NCBI RefSeq assembly: GCF_023065955.2
Contig: NW_026622819.1
Span: forward strand, 1,252,501 to 1,316,500
Reading direction: 5' to 3'
Origin: Ursus arctos
Lineage: Eukaryota; Chordata; Mammalia; Carnivora; Ursidae
DNA length: 64,000 bases
Shown here: one piece after another, positions 24,821-36,840 of the stretch
Position numbering within the stretch: the first letter of the stretch is position 1
Layout of the letters: the number at the start of each line of letters is the position of its first letter
Notes under the pieces: model-generated
What the model was told of the DNA's origin: nothing
The model's database searches: none
The model's input: only the letters and a program-made list of their open reading frames with translations
Translations under genes and position numbers: made by a program

Positions 24821-25829
24821 CACATGTATACGTGCACAGCACCCACAGTTTCAGTGGCCTGGGTTTTCAACGCCTCGGGTCTCCTGGAACTTTCTGGAGC
24901 TGCGTGGAAGGTATGACATGACATTCTCAGGGAGCTCTGTCTGTCTGGACCTGCGTTTCACTCCTTGCTCACCCTCGGCCTCCGATGTGCGGGCAGTGAC
25001 AGCTGGAAGGCCGGGAAGTGTCGGCGAGGTGCCCTTTCCTCACCTCTGCCTGTCACGTCGGACCCTCTGCCACTGTGGTATTTGGAAGCGCTCCCTGCTG
25101 CCATGGGCCCTGCTGCAGCATGTGAGCCAGCGGCTGCCAGATGACACCCGTCAGCCGGCCGGAGCGGGCGCCTGACCTTGCAGGCATGTGCTGGGGAGAA
25201 TCCACAAGTGGGGGCAGGCACTCAGCGGCCATCTGGCACATTCCAGAGCCTCTGGTGACCTGGGGGATGACAGGCAGCCCCTCACCCCTTCTGAAGGCCG
25301 TCCCTCCCGCCAAGAGCAGGAGAACCAGGCCGAGCTGGCCTGGAATATTCATTCATCAGCCAGACTGGCTGGATCTTGGAAAAGCGCAACATTTTCCCTG
25401 CGTGCTTCTCAACTTGGGGGCAGGAATGTGAGGCGGGAGGCCAGCCCGTCTGGGCCTGCCAGCCTCCCCCTCCTGTGCACCTGGCTCGGGTCCTCTGGGG
25501 ACTTCTTGGGGCCCTACCGGCCTGAGAACTTAACTCTTCACAGCCTGCCCGCGGCCCTGAGGTCGGTCCCAGCTGGGACTTGCTGGGAAGAAGCGGCAGG
25601 AAGGTGCGGCCATCTGCCCGCAGGCTTTGCCGCACACAGGGGCGTCTGGGACACTCGCTATCTCGGTCCCGTGTGCCTTAGCTTTCTATGCAACAGGCAT
25701 ACTTCCTCCTTATAGTAACAAAACAGTAAAACCCTGAAAAAGAATGAAAAATAAGTTTAAGGTAGTTTCATCACAGGAAGAACGAGGTAATGGGTTCATC
25801 AGGCGGCTTGAGTACCGTATTCTCGCTTT

Positions 25830-26270
25830 CTTATTTTTTCTTTTAAACCAGCAGACTTTATGTTTTTAAGAGCAGTTCTAGGTTCACGCGGACCTTGATG
25901 GGAAGCACCGAGCTCCCAAGTCTGCCTCCCGCGCTCTCCCCTCTCGCTGACTTGGAGCCCCGGTGGGGTGCACATGTCACCACGGGCGGTTCAGTCTTCG
26001 TGGCTCACTGTTGGTGGTGTTCCTTTCACAAGTGTGGACACGCGTCACACAGAAGTGCTCCGCTGCCCCACGTGTCCTCCGTGTTCCACCTGTCCGCCCC
26101 TCCCCACGGCCACCCCGGACACCACCGGTCCTTTTACCGTCTGCATGGTTTTGTACTGGACACACACAGCGTGTGTCCTTCTCGTGGCATCTTTCACTTT
26201 GCAATGTGCACCTAAGTGTCCTCCACGTCCGGTATTTTCACTCCCGTCCCACGGGCTTCTCGTGGGTGAC
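25830..26270 (-). mobile_element. Old LINE-1 fragment (L1M-type), antisense
   Basis: Recognisable words include AAGAGCAGTTCTAGGTTCAC, GTCCTTTTACCGTCTGCATG, GGTTTTGTACTGG and CACCTAAGTGTCCTCCACGT. These follow the order of an antisense L1M consensus. The element is highly diverged and GC-shifted. Confidence 0.6.
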
Positions 26271-27864
26271 ACAGGTTCTCCCCCAGGCCTGCCCATGGGC
26301 CTCGGTGATTCCTTGCACAGCACGTGCCCAAGGCAAGCCCCATATTTCCTCCTTCGCCTGGTGGGGCAGGGCGGCCTCTTCCGCTGGTTTAGCTGCTGGT
26401 TTTCTCAGGCCGTGAAATCTGTTACCCTCCTCTCCGCGCAGAGCTCCGGGGGCTCATGGCATGGGGGCGCTGGCACGCTGAAGGTATCCAGGAACGAGCT
26501 GTCTCCGAGACTCAGGCTTGACCGCGCTCACCAAGGCTGGTGAGCCCTAGTGCTGCACAGGCGTGCACACGCACGGCCGCACGTGCACACACCCACGTGC
26601 ACACACGTACCCGTGCTGTCACACGGCATCCAGACACCTGCAGAGATAAGGAGTGACCCAGCCGCCCGGGAGCCTGCAGGGTGGTGAGTGTGGAAGAAGG
26701 GCTCTCACCCGACAGCAGAGGGGGGTGTGTGCATTCGTTCTGTCTCCCTGCCCCGCCCTCACACGGCACGCATGAGGCCAAGGGAACTCTTCCTCCTCGT
26801 GGGGTCCCTGCTCCCGGGTCACTGTGGGGCTAGGAGGGCACGCTGTGCGGTTAGGAAGCAGCACAGGTGAGCCTGGGGGCCGGTCTATTACCTCGTCTCC
26901 CGGTCCCTCCCCTCCTCCCCCAGCTGAGTGGGAGGTTCGGGAACAGGCCTTCTGGCTCCTTCCAGAATCATCCGTTCCACTCACCTCACAGGTAAGTGGG
27001 AATCGTGGGCACCCCAGCCTTGGTGTGCGATGCTGATGGGTGACCATGGGGGTGACTCTTCTTTCTTGTTCTTGGTGGAAGCCAGTGGCCAGGCCCCACG
27101 GCAGGGCTTTGGCACCCACATGCCTGTGGTTGTCACGGGGCCCTTTGTTTCCCACCCATGGCCGCTTCAAGCCTGAATTCACGCCCGGCCAGAGGGTCAG
27201 GTGTAACTCCAGGTGGCTTCATCTCACGGATTCCAACATCCTCAAAGCCCTCCACGCAAAGCCCCGTGGACCTGGGCTCAACGAAAGCTGGCTCCTGTGC
27301 TCAAGAATCCAGAGCACTGCAGAACGGGGCAGCCAGCCCAGAGCGACCGCCGGGGGCCGCTGCGGGCATGCGATCCAGAGTCGCAGAGAAAGCCACCTCG
27401 TGGCTGGAGGGCTGCCAGGGCCCGGGCCCCAGGTCGCGATGGTGCTGGAAGGGTCTGCGCTGGGCTTTATCTTCCAGCCCTGCCTGCAAGGGGTCTGCTC
27501 CCAGCTTTATCGTGGCCAGTGTGGGGGTGCTCATGCATCAGCCCTGACCCTCATCCATCTGCAGGCCCGGCTCCTGCTGGGCGGAGGCAGGTGGAGAAGA
27601 AAGGCGATGGAGTCAGTTTGTGGAGACCAAACTTCCAGCCTTTGATGGAGGCCCGTGAGGGGCCTGGGGTCTGGGATGCGGTTGCAGCCAGAGTGTTTAC
27701 GTGCCCAGCCAAGAGCAGTGGGGAGGCTCTTCCCGCCCCGACAGCGTGGCGAGGTTGACGCATAGGCCAGGGTGTGGTGGGAACACACGCCGTGACCGCT
27801 GCCCAAGGCCCTGTCAGCCGGGTGACACCAGCTCTGCCTGAAGCCTGACTCGGGGGTGTCAGCT

Positions 27865-28130
27865 CCGCTGCATAGCAAACACCCCCAAATCTCAAAGAGC
27901 TCTGTCTCCCTACCCTTCCACCTTGGGGCGGGCTGGCCACTGCTCTGCCGCGCATCTCCCTTCATCTTGGCCACACGGACGGAGCAGCCCGTGGGACGAG
28001 CAGGAACGGGGGTCAGGGTGGAAGCTCGCAGGGGCCCTCACAGCTGCCATCCCACATGGCTCACGGGGCATCTGCCCACATCCCGTTGCTGAGGCAGGTC
28101 ACGTGGCGGAGCCCTGAGTCTGGGAGGCAG
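27865..28130 (+). mobile_element. Possible decayed LTR or DNA-transposon fragment
   Basis: CTGCATAGCAAACACCCCCA near the left edge resembles the frequent repeat start CTGCATAACAAACTACCCC. The rest is too diverged for me to name a family. Confidence 0.3.
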
Positions 28131-29269
28131 GGATTCATGTTCCCCCACAGACGACGTGGCAAGTCACGGGGAACGCACTTCGTTCGTGAAGAAGAATGTC
28201 GTGGTGGGCCGGGCTCTCCTAAAACACACTCCTAGTGCCCTCGCAGCATCGGAGCGAGGGCTCAGGGGGCACTTCGAGGAAAGTGCTCGCCATGTGCCCG
28301 TCACGCCTGGCAGAGTAGGGCTGCATGGACAGGGGGCCACGTGAGGGGCCGTGGACAGGCGGCCACAGGAAGGAGCTTCATGTGGCATCTTCATGGGCTG
28401 GAGAGGCCCACTCACATCACACGCCGGGCCCTCGAGAATGCCGAGGGTGGGGCCTGCGGCTGCTGGGTCTCCTGCAGGGCCCGGTGGGCGGGCAGCCTCG
28501 CAAACCCAACCGGCCTCCCGCTGGCTTGCACGCAGAGCCAGAATCTTCTGTACACGGCCGGCCCAGAGGCAGGGGCTGCTCAGGCCTTGCCCGCCACCGG
28601 TCTGCCCTGACACAACGGTGTTGGACGCACCTGTTTGCACCGAGATGCAGGGGATTGGAAATCTGTCCTTCAGAGAACGTACAGCCGGAGAACCACCCAG
28701 GCGTCTCCCCTGCCAAGGGACCTTCGTGACCACGAGCGGCACTGCGGCCCCTCCAGCCCGAGCTCCCAATGCTGCTCGCTGGGCCTGGAGACACTCCCAA
28801 TGGGCCCAGCACAGTGTCCTCCTACAGATTCTTCGCTGCCCTTTTCCTCGTGGAAGAACGAGCCCGAGGCCGTGGCACAGAGAGAGGGCAAGCCGCACGC
28901 CCTTCCCGTGCAGAGTCCCACAGCAGTGTGTGGGCTGACCGGCCTGGGGTGGTGGGCCCTGCGGCGGGGACCGTCCATCAGGACTCCACAGTGGTAGAGG
29001 CTGACCAGAGGGACACGGATGGACACATGTGCACTTCTCGCCCCAGCGGCAGCACTGCCTGTGACCTGTCCTGTGACCCGTGGGAGGCAGCTGACTGTTG
29101 ACCTTGGGCACGCTCCCGTGGGGCCCCTCCTCCGGGCGGCTGCACCAGGTCCCCGATGTGGGCGGTCCCGTGCACAGTGCGCTCAGACCCTGGGCGGGAG
29201 GCCCTTGTCCCGGAGCCCGTAAATCACGGCCCCGTGAGCCCTGCCAGCCCGGACTCACGGCCACCGTGT

Positions 29270-29520
29270 CGCTAAGTGTCCTGACTATTACTGTGGAGCA
29301 AATGAACGGCTGTTTCCCTTTGCAGATTACCTGTAATTGTGCCCGCACTGTGTCAACTTCAAGCTTAATTGCTGTGTGGGCTGCGAGGCATGCATTATGG
29401 CACGTGTAATTTATTTATGCAATAAAATTCACCGTTAACTGAGAGAGGAAAAATAAAGAGAAAAATAATATGTTTCACAAGATAATTACATAATAAAGTT
29501 TGAATTGGGGATGTCACGGG
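29270..29520. promoter_or_regulatory. Putative conserved noncoding element
   Basis: This compact AT-rich island has TTCAAGCTTAATTGCTG, CGTGTAATTTATTTATGC, CACCGTTAACTGAG and repeated ATAAT/AATAAA elements. Sharp boundaries to GC-rich DNA and clustered homeodomain cores suggest regulatory function. The long minus-strand open frame ending at 28164 begins inside it at a GTG. Confidence 0.4.
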
Positions 29521-30619
29521 GACCACAAACTTGCTCCGGACCAGGGAGAAGGGGAGGCAGCGCCATCGCTTTCCCCCCGGCTGGACGCGCGGGAGGGCAC
29601 GGCGGACACGCGGGCTGGTTCTGGGAGGCCGAGGCCGCACCCAGGCTAGGACAGGTGCTCAGGCCAGGGAGGCCAACGGCAGATGGAGAGGAAGGACCCC
29701 TTACGATGAACTCCACTTCCTTATGTGAAAACGAATCTTCGTGAAAACAGCTTACTGGGGAGCGCGGTTTTCACTCAGAGACCCAGAACTTCTAATGTTC
29801 TGTGGCCATGCTGGTCTGACCGTGCCCCTCACAGTAAGATGTTACACAGCAGCCATCGGCTTCCACGTGACATTTCCAGCAAGGAGAGGCTCTCCGTGTT
29901 CACGCATAGTCTGTAGGATTCCTGGAAGGACAGCACCCAGGGCACTGCTCCTGCGACCCAGACGTAGGGACGACAGCAGGTCCAGGAACACCCGTCCTGC
30001 AGGTCAGCTGGGCCCCTTATGACTGGAGAAGGAGCACGTTGCCAGGAAGGACTCATGGGCTGTGGAACTTGAAAGGGACATTTGGAGGTATGCTATCCAG
30101 GGCTTGGTGGCCAGGGAGGTGGCCATGGGCCACGGCAGGGACAGGGTGGGAGAGGCCTCTGGGGACAAGGCCCCCATGCACTGGGGGATGGGAGAATGCC
30201 CAGAGTAGCCCGGGACTCCAGGGATGACCAGATGACAAGGAGGTCACCAACTCAATGGGCTTGGTGGCTTACAGCCCAGGTCAGGTCCAGCCAGCTGGAC
30301 ACCTTCATCCTCAGGCTTGCGGCTGTCACTGTGGGGGGATTTGGGACCTTAGCTCCCAGGGCCCCGAGAAGGGGAAGAGTTTAGATCCCCTAGGGGGACA
30401 GCCCATGGGGAGAGGTCCTATGGCCCCAGGAGTTCTCTGAGAGCCCTTGGAGCTGCCCAGCCCTGACTGGGGTGCTGTTCTGGGTGCCTGGGAGGATGGC
30501 TTGGTTTTATTCTTCCTGCGAAGCTACTTGGACCCGGGAAGACCTGCCCTTCTCTCCCTCATGTAGCCCTGAACTTCCCAGGCTAAATCTAGCCTAACGT
30601 TCCCTGAGCAGATCTAAGC

Positions 30620-31700
30620 ACCATCTTGGCCTTTACGGAGACACATCTGTCCCAGGGAAACAACAGCAAGAGTAAAGTAGAGCAAAATAGAAAGGAAACC
30701 ATCAGCAACGTGACAAGGCAACCTCCCGAACGGGGAAAGCTATCTGCAAAGCGTATATATGAGAGGGGGTTAATATCCAAAATATGTAAAGGACTTATAC
30801 ACCAAAAAACCAAATAATCTGATTAAAATATCAGCAGAGGACCTGAACAGACATTTTTCCAAAAAAGACACACGGACGGCCAACAGACACATGAGAAGAT
30901 GCTCCACATCGCTCAGCCTCAGGGAGATGCAGATCAGAACCACAGCGGGAGCCCACCGCACACCCGTCTGGACGGCTGAAGTTAACAAGGCAGGAAACGA
31001 CAGACGTTGGCGAGGACGCGGAGAAAGGGGAGCCCTCGTGCACTGTTGGGAATGCAGACTGTGCAGCCACTCTGGGGAACAGTACGGAGGGTCCTCGAGA
31101 TGTTGAAAATAGAGCTGCCCACACTACTGGGTATCTACCCTCCGAAATATAAAAACACTAACTTGAGAAGACACGTGCAGCCTGATGTTAACAGCAGCAT
31201 TTTCAGCAGCGGTCAAATTACGGAAGCAGCCTGGTGTCCGTGGACAGAAGAATGGGTCAAGGAGACGCGGTCTATGTACACGACGGGGTGTGACTCGGCC
31301 GTCAGAGAGGGCGAAATCCTGCTGTCTGCCACGACGTGGATGGACTGGAGGCTGCGATGCTGAGTGGGATACGTCAGAGAAGGACACGTGCCGTCGGTCT
31401 GCCTCACGTGCGGGACGTGAGAACCGGTGAGCAAACACACAGGAAGCAGACACAGACCCGTAACACAGAGAGCAGCTTGGCGGTCGGCAGGGGAGGGCAG
31501 CGGGTCCGGCCTCCAGCGGTGGGTGAGTCAGTCGTGACAGGAGCTCCCCGTGCGGGGAGCGCGCGTGACGCCCAGAGACGTCGAATCGCTGTGCTAGACA
31601 CCCGACACTGAGGTGAGCTTGTCTGTATAGTGCCAGCTGTATTTCAGTGAAAGAACAAATACTGTAGTTACGAAATTTTTGAGCCATAAATAAATAATGC
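30620..31700 (+). mobile_element. LINE-1 3' fragment (end of ORF2 and 3'UTR), decayed
   Basis: The sequence follows the mammalian L1 ORF2 C-terminal region: AGCAGAGGACCTGAACAGAC, GAGATGCAGATCAGAACCAC, CACTGTTGGGAATGCAGACT, CTACTGGGTATCTACCC-like words, and GTGGATGGACTGGAGGCTGC. It ends near GCCATAAATAAATAATGC. It carries many substitutions and is broken into short frames, so it is not coding. It is notably rich in CpG for an old insertion. Confidence 0.88.
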
Positions 31701-32844
31701 AGATTTTTTTATGTCTGCGTCAGTGTATCCTCATTAGATTAATTTTTTAAAAAGCCCGAAACAAAGCAAGGATGCGTCCGTCCCATCAGGGGCCCGACCC
31801 GTCAGCTCCTCGTCCGTCCAGCCCTGCACTCCAGCTGGCAGGACTCACGGTATTTGCGGTCTCCCAGCCTGAGGTCGTAGCGACGTACAGACATGTCCCG
31901 CCAGCGCTTGCATGAGGGTAAGCGGAGGCCAGCAGCGCCCGCTCTGCGGCTGGGGGAGGGGGAAAAGTAGGGTCCAGCGCTCAGCTTAGAGGAATTTCTG
32001 GGGACTGTGTTGAGAGGGAAGCAGTGTCCACCTCGGCTTCCCCCGTACAGACTGTTTCCATGTTGCAGTCGGGCAGGTGGACAGAAAGCCGGCACTTCCT
32101 GCAGGACTTTCAGGTGCCCCAAACCGACCGGGGCCGCGTGCTCACTTGGCGCTCCCTCGGGTGCAGGAGATCACGCTGATTTTGCCCTGGGCCTGCTCCA
32201 TCCCGTGGGGCAGGCCCAGTGTGGTCACCTTGCCACGGGACCAGGACGAGGCCGGATGGCGGGCTGGGCACCGTCCACAGCACCCCATGGAGCAGCCGTC
32301 CGTTATCTGCCTCCCGTGTGTGTCCGCAGCCGCAGCCCTCCCCTCCTGCTCTCTGAAACCCCTTCCTTCCTTCCACGGGGAGCTTGTCAGCAGGAGCATT
32401 TGGTGACTGTCCTGCCACCTGGCGCCAGGGCCCCCACCCAGGGACGGCCGCAGCCGGTCCGAAGTCAGAATCCCATCCGACGGCCTGTCCCTGTGCACCA
32501 AGCACCACAGTCAGAGGCCGGCTCCCAGGCCCACGCCCGCGGGGGGTGGGGGGCGGCAGGGGTGCAGGCCACGGCGTGTGGTACCGCAGACGCATCGCTG
32601 CCGCCCGGGAGCTCGGAGGTCGGGTGGCCCTCCGGCACGGAGGCTCCTCCACACGGAGCACGCCGGGGATGTGGGCCGAGTCCAGGAAGAGAGCGTCTCC
32701 TTGGGGAGGCAGCTCTGTCCGGCCAAGAACCATTCCCAAGCCGAGGGGACGCCTGAGGGCGGCCCAGCCAGCAGCCGGAGGGAGTCAGCGCTGCCGCTGT
32801 TCCCACGCGTGGTGACGCCGGACCAGGTCCCTTCGGAAAGGACT

Positions 32845-32857
32845 CCCCCCCCCCCCC
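32845..32857. repeat. 13-base C run
   Basis: An uninterrupted poly-C stretch in GC-rich noncoding DNA. Confidence 0.8.
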
Positions 32858-35800
32858 AGCGGCTGTCCCTGACATGATCTCACAGGGCTTCTCGGTCCTG
32901 GGGCATCAAACGCCAGTTTGCCCCTGGGCGTGGCCATGTGCTGACCAGTCTCTGCCCTGGCTCTCCCGCCCTGTTGTCCCTGGATCACTTCTCAAGGACA
33001 CCAGTGCCTCTGGGCCAGGCTCAGCTCCCGGGCTCCCCTGCCCTGACCGTGTAGATGTGAGTGGCAGACCCTGGACCAGCCCTCTCCCGTGCCTGTCACG
33101 CGTACTCTCATTTACTATGGGGTTACACCAACAGGCAGCTGGCAGGTGAGCTCTCCGTGCCCTCAGACCCGTCCTGGCTAGGAGACCACTGCCCCTTGCA
33201 CACCCCAGGGTCCCCCTGGTGCCGACTCACTGGGGCCTGCAGCCCCGAGGTCTTGTCTATTTAACACGTGATTTCATCTGGAAAAGGGCCAGGGACGCTG
33301 GGGTTTGGCCCCAGGCCTCTGCCAGGAAGCCGTAGGCTCAGGATGGGGGGCTGGTCCTTCTGCATAGAGATGGGACCCTTCCTCCAGCTCATGGTCAACA
33401 GGGCCTCCCTGTGTTTCCTGGGCTCAAGGGGAGGGGGTCGCCTCCTGGGCCATGGGTGACCACCTCTCCTGGCATCCAGGGCTCCTGCACGGGGTCCAGG
33501 GCTCCTGCACGGGCCCCGCCCACCTCCCCAACCCCCCGCGTTTCCACCGCCATCTCACTGTGCAGCCCAGCTCTCCTCCTTCCCTCCCTCCATCACCTCT
33601 CAGCCTTCTCTCTCCCTCCCCATGTGCACCTCCAGTGTGCACGTGGGGGAGCCTCCCTGGTGGGAGCAGGCAGCCCACATGTGGTTCCAGGTCTGTCCAG
33701 CCCGGACATAGGCCCCTTGCTTCCTGCAGTCTGCCTCGTCCCAGAACACCTGAGCGCCCAGGTGTGTGCGCTCGTGCAGATGCAGACAGACAGTGGGCAT
33801 CGGCCTTGGAGGAGCCTCCTGTCCAACGGAGGCACCCAGGCAAGAACTCACAAGGGCAGCAGGGACAGGGGTGCCCCCAGGACACGGCAGGGAGGGGAGC
33901 TGCTGGTGTGAGGCACGGGCTCCTGCCCCCACAGGCTGGAGAGACCAGAGGGGACAGGCAGGAAGACTGCCCTGCACTGACAGACCAGGCCTGGGGAGCC
34001 AATGCGGCTGATGGTCGGCCCTGGACGTGGCTCTGTGGCTCCGTGGTGGGTCCTCGGAAGCCCACTCGGGGCTCTGCCTCAGTGGCGTGGTACCTGCTTG
34101 AAGGTGTTCTCTGGAGGCCGAATGTTGCCAGACGAGCCTGAGCCTTTGCCGAAGAGCACCGTGCACGGCCCGCGGGGTGAGACCCCGTGGGCCTGCCGGG
34201 CCCCAAGCCAGGAGCGAAGGGGTGAGGCCAGCAGTGACGGCCCCCTCCGTGAAATCCTTCACCAGACTTATCCAGGCTCCAGAAGGATCTCCTCCGACAG
34301 GATCTTGAGGGCTGTGTCCTGGAAAAGCATCCATGGCCAGCTGCCTTCCTCGAGGATGCTTTCGAAAAGACTTGTCCGCGTCACTCGAGCGGTAATCGCA
34401 AAGACACGCATACAGAAAACAATCGGGGAAAATTCATCAGGATTATGAATGCTCTGAGTGAGGGCATCACACATGATTTTTATTTTTTCTTTAACTCCTT
34501 TGTGGTTTCCAAATGTTCCGTTCAAGTGTCTAGAGTAAAGGGAAAACAGTGCACGGGGCTCGGCCTGCAGCCACTCCAAGGACACGGGGCTCGGCCTGCG
34601 TTTACTGTTGGACATTTGTCACAACCCGAGCCATGTAGGTGCTTCCCCCACAGCTAGAAACGGAGAGAAACACAGCGAAACAGCGGGGCAGGCAGGAGGG
34701 GAGGGCGATTTATGCGCTATTTCTCTCCGACACAAAAGAGTAATGGGAAGGTCATGTGGGCAAGGTCAAAGGACAATTTGACTTTTGCAGGATGACCTGG
34801 GGCCATCTGTCCTTTGCAGAGCTGATGAGCTGTCAGTGCAGGGTGAAGGGAGGAAGGGGGGCCGCCTTACTGATGAGAGCCCACCGCCCCCTGGACAGGG
34901 TCCCGCATGCCGCTCCCGCGCTCGGCCTGGAGGTCCAGGGGAGCATGGCCCAGGCTGGGGCCCTGGACACCCTGGAACGGGTCCCACCCCGGGGACTGGC
35001 CACCGAGGAAGAAAGGAAACCCATGCAAAGCCAGCACTGCCCCCTGTTCCTTTAACTGGAAGCTGTTCCTATGGGGGCTTCCCTTCCAAAGTCACCTCCC
35101 CCACACAGAACCCTTTGTTTCTCTCCTGCTGAGATTTCTCGGATTCGGGAAATAGCACACTGCGTTCCCTGACCGCCGACCCTGGCTTCGCTCTGGGCGA
35201 CACGGTGAGGTGCCCCGGATGAGAGCTGTGGGGGCCGCCGGCCCTGACCGAGGGGCTACCCAGCCAGGTCGTCTCCTGTCCGTGGGTCAGGGTCACCTCC
35301 TGCCGCGGTGACTGGACATTCCGTGCCCGGCGCTCAAGCCCTGGCATCACCATCCAATGTCCTCCCAGCATCTTGGCACGAGACGCAGAGCCTTGCCAGT
35401 CCCTCAGGGCTTGGTTTTAATAACCGAGAAGCCAGGAGTCGGGGTGTGTGCCCGGCCCCCCGCGGGAGGACCCTTGCTCTGTGTGTTTGCTGTGAAGCTG
35501 TCCCTGGAGAGGCAGAGCCCCTTAACAGGACTGTCCCCAGCAAGACGGGCCGAGGGACCTGCGAGCACCTGCTTTCTCTCAGACGGCTCTGACTGTAAGC
35601 ACGCACTCGGGATCTGTGTGCAGTCTTGCAGGAGTTCAGATGGCAAGTGTGCGGGAACCGTCTGGATTACTCTGTGTCTGGGCTAATTCAGAAAGAAGAT
35701 GCCCCACGCCGCACAGTCTCCTGCAAGGACACGGCCCCAGGTGTTCAGAACGCCCAGAATGGGATCGGGGGGACGTGCCCTGCACTGGCACCTGGGGAAC

Positions 35801-36584
35801 GGACCATCATCGCCGGTTTTGTACCGCCAACAAAGGCAGTTCGCAGCGGGCACACACACCCCTTGCCGACTCCCGCACCATCGTCTCCCTATTGTTTCGT
35901 TTACGAGGATGTCAGCCAGGATGGGAATCAGGCGGGCACGGTGGACTTTGGGGGTGCTGCCCCCAGGCCCTGCACCTGCAGATCGGGCCGCGGTCACAGG
36001 AAGAGCAAGGCCTTCAGGAAGCAGAGCCTGACACTGTTCGAGTCTCGGCAATGCGGAGAGCCCCAAATGGTGACACGTGCAGGGGCTTCGAGCACCGTCC
36101 CCTTCTCAACGAAAGCGGGTGCTGTGGGTCTGTCTGTGCTGGAGCGGCCCCAGGGATCCTGTCAGGGTGCCACGGATGAGGCCAGAGCACCGGCTTCACC
36201 AAGCGAGCGGGACACGGTCTCGCGGCCGTTGTCAGGGTCTGAACGGATAGTCCCACCATCACAGTGCAGACAAGAAGCCCGTCAGCATCTCGTGCATGCG
36301 ATGTCGTGCCCACCATATTTGGGGCATATCGCTTTACACAGAAGCAACAGCAGAGACACGCGTGCCAACAGAGTGTCCCCAGGGGGAGCGTTTGCAAAGT
36401 TCCGGGACGTGCTAGTGGAAGCTCGCACAATCCGGCCGTGAAACGGAGGCTTTCTCCTCGGACGCCTCCCCACTTTCTGGAAGGAAACGTCGGTGGGCTC
36501 CGCCTTTCGGCCTAGTGGTTTGAACCAGGCTTTCGGCCTCGGCACGGCTGGCGTGTGTAGCCTGAGGCTTCCTCCCCCTGCAGT

Positions 36585-36840
36585 GTCCTCAGGCTGCCAG
36601 AGCAACGTGCCGCAGACCTGGGGACTTGCCGCAAAGGAAATTTATTTTCTCACACCCTGAAGGCGGGAAGTGAGATCCAGGCATGGGCAGGCAGGTGTGT
36701 CCTTGGCCTGTGGCCCGCTGCCTTCTCCCTGCACGTCTGTGTCCTGACGCTGGTCAGAGGGGTCTGGGGCCCACGCTAGTGGCCTCTCTTTAAGCTGATT
36801 ACCTCTTTAAAGACCCTGTCTCCAAATAAAATCCCTTCTC
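36585..36840 (+). mobile_element. ERVL/MLT2-like LTR remnant
   Basis: Words in LTR order: CAGGCTGCCAGAGCAACGTG, GGAAATTTATTTTCTCACAC, CTTCTCCCTGCACGTCTGTG, GATTACCTCTTTAAAGACCC and TGTCTCCAAATAAAATCC. It is truncated and diverged, with no internal genes. Confidence 0.6.

Larger units (their letters stand above)
24821..30619. other. Gene-free GC-rich stretch
   Basis: Contains the antisense L1 remnant (25.8-26.3 kb), a short CA patch at about 26.56-26.62 kb, a possible decayed element (27.9 kb) and the AT-rich island at 29.3-29.5 kb. A 394-codon stop-free minus frame (29348-28164) starts at GTG and is treated as chance. Confidence 0.5.

Noticed and set aside
23966..24924. Three long minus-strand Cys/His/Val-rich frames of 276-299 codons, resembling a metallothionein- or keratin-associated-like protein
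   Set aside because: They arise from the 79/83-bp CA-rich minisatellite read in three registers; all three frames are open at once, which is a repeat artefact.
34268..34615. 115-codon minus-strand frame with less biased composition
   Set aside because: It lies in an AT-rich patch, matches no family I know and lacks splice or promoter context. Not called, though a protein search would settle it.
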